Shown here: in pieces, positions 6,199-9,879 of the stretch
How positions within the stretch are numbered: the stretch's first letter is position 1
Layout of the letters: each line of letters begins with the position of its first letter
From: an uncultured Bacilli bacterium
GTDB taxonomy: Bacteria; Bacillota_I; Bacilli_A; RF39; UBA660
DNA length: 9,879 nt
Reading direction: 5' to 3'
Assembly: GCA_947624095.1 (NCBI GenBank)
Contig: CANQIR010000036.1
Location: forward strand, 1-9,879
Made by a program: the position numbers and the translations under genes
Notes under the pieces: model-generated
Databases searched by the model: none
What the model was told of the DNA's origin: nothing
What the model saw: the letters and a program-made list of their open reading frames with translations, nothing else

Positions 6199-8763
6199 CT
6201 ATTTATTTGATTTGGAAGATTTGGTAAAGTTGATTTTAGGAATTAGTAAACTTCCTATAATTGTTGCCAATATAAAACATATCGTTACTATACTTACTAT
6301 TAAAATAATATCATAATAATCATAAAAAAGATATTTTATTTTATAAGTAGAAAAAAAGGATAATTCTTTTTTAAAATAGTAATTGGTCACTTGATTATTA
6401 ATTAGGTAAACTAAATATTTAGTAATAAATAAAACCGGAACTAAAGTTACTAAATAGAGAATTACACCAACTTTATAAATAAAATATTTTAAATTATTTT
6501 TATTTAAACCTAAATCGATTAATAATTTAAATGATTTTTTATTTACTAGTAATATTAAATAAATGAATAAAATGATAGTTAAGATTAATAATAAAGAAAG
6601 TCCTATACTTGAATAAATTGCGATGGTTGATATTCTCTGAATTACTGGAGTGGCATTTTCAATAAGATAAGTGAATACACTTTTTATTGAATATTCTTGA
6701 TTAGATTGAAATTTAGTTAGAAGAAGGCTAGCTTGGGGAATAGATAGGTTCATTATTTTAAATGAACTTATTTTATAGGTAATATCTAAATACTTCTCAA
6801 CTATTTTTTTACTTATGGTGCTACCACGATTTAAGTTATAGCCAACTATTTTTAGTTTATATTCTTCATAACTATTATCATTAGAAAAAATTCCAGCATA
6901 GTCTGTTATTCTTAAGATTATTTCTTTATTAAGAAGGTTTTGGGACTCCATATAAGAAGTTATGGCAGAAATATCGGTTGGATTATAACCAAAGATATTG
7001 CTAAATTCATTATCTGTTAAATAATTTAATAATTGAGCATCAACTATTATTTGACCTTCAGGCATTGTTTCATCATATGTTATATTAGAAATAGAGTTTT
7101 GGTTTCCTTCTTCGTCAATATAGTTTAGGAGTAAATCTGGTTGATAATATACTAAATCTGTAACTTGAGGAATTGATGTTGTAGAAAAAAATTTTTCGCC
7201 GACATAAAATTGTGTAGAAGCTGCTAAGATTTTTGATTCATAAGAGGATAATTTTTCCATTTCTCGATTAATAGTATTGGTTTCTTTACTTATTACGTCA
7301 TAATATGTTAAATTGGTTTTTAGCATTACATCATATGGGCAATCTTCATATGTAATAATGGCAGTTATTTTAAATTTGTAATTACCATAATCTAAATAGA
7401 TATCGTCATTTACTATTTGTTCAAAACTTGTTGGTTGATAAATATTGCCAAATTCATCTAAAACTCCGTAATCAATAATGAAATGAGCAATGTAATCATT
7501 AATTATTATTTCATTTGGATTTGATGGATATCTACCAATTGTTTTTAAATTAAGAAAAGTTTGTTGATCTATTATATGAATTTCTTTACCTATTGTAGTA
7601 CTATATGGGTCGTTTAATATTAGGCAATATATTGGCTCTTGATAAGTTTTTAGACCATTTTCATCCTCATCTACAACTTTAAGCTCATAACAATTTTCCT
7701 CTTTATACTTGGTAAGTTTAGAATAATCTCCTGGAGTTAGACTTGGATTTTGAGGATGATATATCTTTCCTATTTGTTCGTATTTAAAATTATTACTTTG
7801 TAAAAAGTTTGTAAGATATTTTTGCGATTCTTGATTAAAAGATATTAATTTGCCACTTTGAGGATTAATTTTAGTAATTGTAACATTGTTAACGTTACTT
7901 TCTTTTAGGGCGGTAGCATGGGTTTTAATAAGATTATAATTTATTGTGGTAAGTAAAAGACTTAATAAAGCAACAATAGTTAAAACTACTATTAACATAA
8001 TGATTAAATATTTGTGGTTATATATTAAATTACTAATTTTTATCTTGCTTTTACTAATATGTTTGGTTGTTAATTTTTCTTCTATATTAGTTATTTCTTT
8101 TTTTATTTTATCCTCTGTGACAATTCCATCACTAATGGTTATTATACGATCAGCAAAGGCATTAGCTAGTTCTTGGTTATGGGATACTACAATTACTAAT
8201 TTATTTTCACTTATTTTTTTTAGGAGAGTAAATATTTCTTTACTATTTTGGCTATCTAAACTACCAGTTGGTTCGTCTGCTAAAATAATACTTGGTTCCT
8301 TAACTAAAGCTCTAGCAATAGCTACTCTTTGTTTTTGACCACCAGATAAATTCTTTGCTTTTCTTTTAGCTAGGTTATCTATTCCTACCTCTTGTAAGGT
8401 ATGTAATGATTTATCTTTATCATTAATACCTTGGAGATTTAAAGATAAATTTACATTATCTAATACAGTGAATGAGTCAATTAAATCATAAGTTTGAGTA
8501 ATGTAGCCAATATATTGATTACGATAGTTAGCATATTTTTCTTCATTATAACTACATATATCTTCATTATTAAAATAGATATTACCACTTGTTACTTGAT
8601 CTAAACCACCAATAAGATTAAGTAAAGTAGTTTTCCCGCTACCGGATTCCCCACAAATAAATACTAATCCGTTATTGGGAAATTTTAAAGATATATCTTG
8701 ATTAGCTATAACAGTTTCTGATTTATTTGCATAAGTTTTGAATACATTTTTTAATTCTAACAT
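6199..8763 (-). CDS. ABC transporter ATPase fused to FtsX/MacB-type permease
   Basis: This 854-residue fusion begins with a complete nucleotide-binding domain of the MacB/LolD type: Walker A GESGSGKTT (38-46), Q-loop Gln90, signature LSGGQ (139-143), Walker B IILADE (159-164) with the following PTGSLD, and switch His195. A membrane helix follows (about 253-273), then a large extracellular domain, then three C-terminal helices, the FtsX-type layout. Such transporters usually work on the envelope (export, mechanotransmission, peptide sensing) rather than uptake. The frame is open up to an ATG at 8811, but the ATG at 8763 is preferred. MLELKNVFKTY is the normal first strand of the domain, and the earlier ATG overlaps a possible -10 box. 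The ribosome binding site is poor for every candidate. Ectodomain Cys358 and Cys380 could form a disulfide. The gene ends with TAG and leads the four-gene operon. Confidence 0.92.
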   Translation of the reverse strand: MLELKNVFKTYANKSETVIANQDISLKFPNNGLVFICGESGSGKTTLLNLIGGLDQVTSGNIYFNNEDICSYNEEKYANYRNQYIGYITQTYDLIDSFTVLDNVNLSLNLQGINDKDKSLHTLQEVGIDNLAKRKAKNLSGGQKQRVAIARALVKEPSIILADEPTGSLDSQNSKEIFTLLKKISENKLVIVVSHNQELANAFADRIITISDGIVTEDKIKKEITNIEEKLTTKHISKSKIKISNLIYNHKYLIIMLIVVLTIVALLSLLLTTINYNLIKTHATALKESNVNNVTITKINPQSGKLISFNQESQKYLTNFLQSNNFKYEQIGKIYHPQNPSLTPGDYSKLTKYKEENCYELKVVDEDENGLKTYQEPIYCLILNDPYSTTIGKEIHIIDQQTFLNLKTIGRYPSNPNEIIINDYIAHFIIDYGVLDEFGNIYQPTSFEQIVNDDIYLDYGNYKFKITAIITYEDCPYDVMLKTNLTYYDVISKETNTINREMEKLSSYESKILAASTQFYVGEKFFSTTSIPQVTDLVYYQPDLLLNYIDEEGNQNSISNITYDETMPEGQIIVDAQLLNYLTDNEFSNIFGYNPTDISAITSYMESQNLLNKEIILRITDYAGIFSNDNSYEEYKLKIVGYNLNRGSTISKKIVEKYLDITYKISSFKIMNLSIPQASLLLTKFQSNQEYSIKSVFTYLIENATPVIQRISTIAIYSSIGLSLLLILTIILFIYLILLVNKKSFKLLIDLGLNKNNLKYFIYKVGVILYLVTLVPVLFITKYLVYLINNQVTNYYFKKELSFFSTYKIKYLFYDYYDIILIVSIVTICFILATIIGSLLIPKINFTKSSKSNK

Positions 8764-8797
8764 ATAAACACCCATTGCCTTCTTTATCATTGATAAT

Positions 8798-8803
8798 ATT
8801 GTA
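8798..8803 (-). promoter_or_regulatory. Possible -10 element for the transporter operon
   Basis: TACAAT on the minus strand lies about 35 bases before the preferred ATPase start and after the upstream terminator. The matching -35 position holds only a poor TTTTAT, so this is a weak candidate. Some promoter is expected here because a terminator precedes the operon. Confidence 0.3.
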
Positions 8804-8821
8804 TCATACATTTAATTTAAA

Positions 8822-8858
8822 TAAAAAGCTGAATAGAAATTATTTATTTCTATCCAGC
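8822..8858 (-). terminator. Rho-independent terminator after the secreted-protein gene
   Basis: A 13-bp stem with one G-U pair (8846-8858 with 8828-8840) closes a five-base loop and is followed on the minus strand by five T (8823-8827). It starts 17 bases after the stop codon at 8876 and separates the secreted-protein gene from the transporter operon. Confidence 0.88.
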
Positions 8859-8875
8859 AAGTTTTAAATTACTTA

Positions 8876-9595
8876 TTATACTGAAACTGATAATGATATG
8901 TCTTTATCGTATGTTGATTGAGCTGCAGTATTAAAAAATTCTACAACATTTCCATATCCGCCAGCACCCACAGTACAATCTAGTGCATTTTGTTCCGAAA
9001 TAGTATTGTTAGCGTGTAAATAAGTGCCATAAACAGTACTTACATTATAGGCTTTAAATTCTTGATCAAGTTGATATATTCTACCACTTTTTATTCCTCC
9101 GTCATATGCTGCTGTATTAATTCCATATACAGTACCATAAGCGGTTGTAGTATATGCTGAAGTAAGTAAGTTTGCTACTATATAATTGTTATCTTCTACA
9201 GGAATTCTTAATAATTTATATGTTTCTTCACATTTTGAATCGCATCTTATACCAAATAAATCATATGAGCTATATAGTGGGGTTTGTGACCATTCTACTT
9301 TTATTTGCGTGTTCAATTGAAAATACATTCCGCCAGAGTCAAAGTCAAATCCAGTTTTACCTGCTGTTAAAGTTACAGCATAATAATTTGTATAAATCGT
9401 TGAATCATTACCTGCCATAGCGGATTTCAATGTGTATTCGCTTTGACTAATTTCCTTAGTAATTGGATATTTTGCACTTTCTACTACTTTAAAATATCTT
9501 GTTTCGGTAAATGTTTCTATTTCCTTTGCGTTAATGGTTCTAGGAAGAGTTAGTATAGATATTAATGCAATTATTAATAGATTAATTTTTTTCAA
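8876..9595 (-). CDS. Secreted protein of unknown family, probable TTG start
   Basis: I do not recognise this protein. The 239 residues begin with a good signal peptide: MKKIN, a hydrophobic core to about residue 17, and likely cleavage after INA (residue 23). The mature part of about 216 residues is rich in Tyr, Thr, Ser, Asn and Gly, suggests beta-strands, and has no second membrane helix, lipobox, LPXTG motif or repeats. It contains three Cys (118, 122 and 207); the pair CDSKC could form a small disulfide loop or bind a ligand. The frame extends to a GTG at 9604, but the ribosome binding site GGAGG overlaps that codon, while the TTG at 9593-9595 lies eight bases after it, so TTG is preferred. 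The gene has its own terminator and stands before the transporter operon in the same direction. It might be a substrate or partner of that system, but only position suggests this. Confidence 0.75.
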   Translation of the reverse strand: MKKINLLIIALISILTLPRTINAKEIETFTETRYFKVVESAKYPITKEISQSEYTLKSAMAGNDSTIYTNYYAVTLTAGKTGFDFDSGGMYFQLNTQIKVEWSQTPLYSSYDLFGIRCDSKCEETYKLLRIPVEDNNYIVANLLTSAYTTTAYGTVYGINTAAYDGGIKSGRIYQLDQEFKAYNVSTVYGTYLHANNTISEQNALDCTVGAGGYGNVVEFFNTAAQSTYDKDISLSVSV

Positions 9596-9603
9596 ATTTT
9601 TCA

Positions 9604-9608
9604 CCTCC
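9604..9608 (-). promoter_or_regulatory. Ribosome binding site that decides a TTG start
   Basis: GGAGG on the minus strand lies eight bases before TTG (9593-9595). The in-frame GTG at 9602-9604 shares its first base with this site and therefore cannot use it, so TTG is the better start for the secreted-protein gene. Confidence 0.7.
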
Positions 9609-9812
9609 TTCTTTTTTAAATATTTATATTAAATCTACTGCTAGACTTAATACCTTAATTTTGAAGTGGTCAAAATTTATTTTTCCTCTAATAAAAGATT
9701 AATGCTTTTTTATTTATAAATCAAAGAAATTCTCGCACATATGCGTTATGTGCATATCAAAACTGTAAAATATAGCAAAAATCAAAACTTTTTTATAATT
9801 TAATGCTGTGTA
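9609..9812. other. AT-rich intergenic region before the secreted-protein gene
   Basis: No gene is seen here. A TTGACC on the minus strand (9668-9673) could be a -35, but the -10 candidates after it (TTAAGT at 17 bases, TATTAA at 15) are poor. A 9-base direct repeat, atcaaaact on the plus strand, occurs at 9756-9764 and 9781-9789, next to the inverted repeat at 9735-9753. The region probably holds the regulated promoter of the secreted-protein gene, but I cannot place it with certainty. Confidence 0.45.
9735..9753. repeat. Inverted repeat, possible operator
   Basis: On the plus strand, gcacata (9735-9741) and tatgtgc (9747-9753) form perfect seven-base arms around tgcgt. Overlapping shorter palindromes (atatgc/gcatat and cgca/tgcg) share the same bases. 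No T-run follows on either strand, so it is not a terminator. It lies about 140 bases upstream of the secreted-protein start and could bind a dimeric regulator. Confidence 0.4.
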
Positions 9813-9879
9813 TTAGATATGGGGTGATGGAGTAAAATCATAATCGGCATAAACCTCATATATATTAATTGGGAAATCC
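9813..9879 (-). CDS. Probable C-terminal end of an upstream gene, cut by window edge
   Basis: One minus-strand frame entering from the window edge reads 21 residues including NIYEVYADYDFTPSP and ends at TAA (9813-9815). Its composition is protein-like and the orientation matches all the other genes, but the fragment is too short to identify. No clear terminator follows. It could be a chance open frame. Confidence 0.4.
   Translation of the reverse strand, partial: DFPINIYEVYADYDFTPSPHI

Noticed and set aside
7946..8338. Plus-strand open frame opposite the ATPase domain
   Set aside because: It is a shadow of the strongly conserved ATP-binding domain on the minus strand, with no start signals of its own. 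The same holds for plus-strand frames at 5701-5934 and 9172-9420.
8764..8811. Longer ATPase start at 8811
   Set aside because: That ATG has no ribosome binding site and overlaps a possible -10 box; ATPase domains of this type begin at about the MLELKNV strand. Left as the less likely start, not fully excluded.
8876..9595. Bacteriocin precursor with its immunity ABC transporter (lactococcin 972-like layout)
   Set aside because: The secreted protein is much too long for that family, I see none of its sequence features, and a terminator separates it from the transporter genes.
1..9879. Altered genetic code with UGA as tryptophan
   Set aside because: All stops seen are TAA or TAG, but Trp codons checked are TGG and all genes are full length under the standard code; absence of TGA stops in about a dozen genes is explained by AT-rich bias.
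1..9879. Mobile element, CRISPR array or tRNA
   Set aside because: No transposase or integrase gene, no regularly spaced repeats and no tRNA-like fold was found on either strand.

Overview
The window reads as chromosomal DNA of a low-GC Gram-positive bacterium of the Bacilli or a related, Mollicutes-adjacent lineage. The evidence is the AT-rich sequence, strong AGGAGG-type ribosome binding sites, Firmicutes-type ribosomal proteins, and a structured leader before rpsJ. An uncultured gut-type Bacilli member fits, but the sequence does not fix the genus. Trp is encoded by TGG, and every gene seen here stops at TAA or TAG. All credible genes lie on the minus strand, so the biological reading order runs from position 9879 down to 1.

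Right part (about 9879 to 8822): a probable C-terminal tail of an upstream gene lies at the window edge. Next comes an intergenic region of about 220 bases with operator-like repeats. It is followed by a gene for a secreted protein of unknown family that most likely starts at TTG, and a clear hairpin terminator.

Centre (8811 to 3798): a four-gene operon. Its genes encode (1) an ABC ATPase fused to an FtsX/MacB-type permease, (2) a membrane-anchored CpaB-like protein with a SAF domain and an RcpC-like domain, (3) a short tandem paralogue with the SAF part only, and (4) a second FtsX-type permease without an ATPase. A 17-codon ORF ends one base before gene 4. The two permeases share an ectodomain motif, so they probably work together. 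CpaB-like proteins normally belong to Flp/Tad pilus assembly, and no pilus gene is present here. This transporter plus SAF-protein combination is the most unusual part of the window.

Left-centre (3731 to 2921): a two-gene transcription unit with its own good sigma-A-type promoter, whose -35 lies inside an inverted repeat, and a terminator. It encodes two small helical proteins of 115 and 110 residues that resemble divergent WXG100 (Esx) partners.

Left (2901 to 1): the start of the S10 ribosomal protein operon in canonical order: promoter, structured leader RNA, rpsJ, rplC, rplD, rplW, rplB (cut by the window edge). Ribosomal protein L3 carries an unusual acidic C-terminal tail. This housekeeping block anchors the window to the chromosome; the genes upstream of it look lineage-specific.
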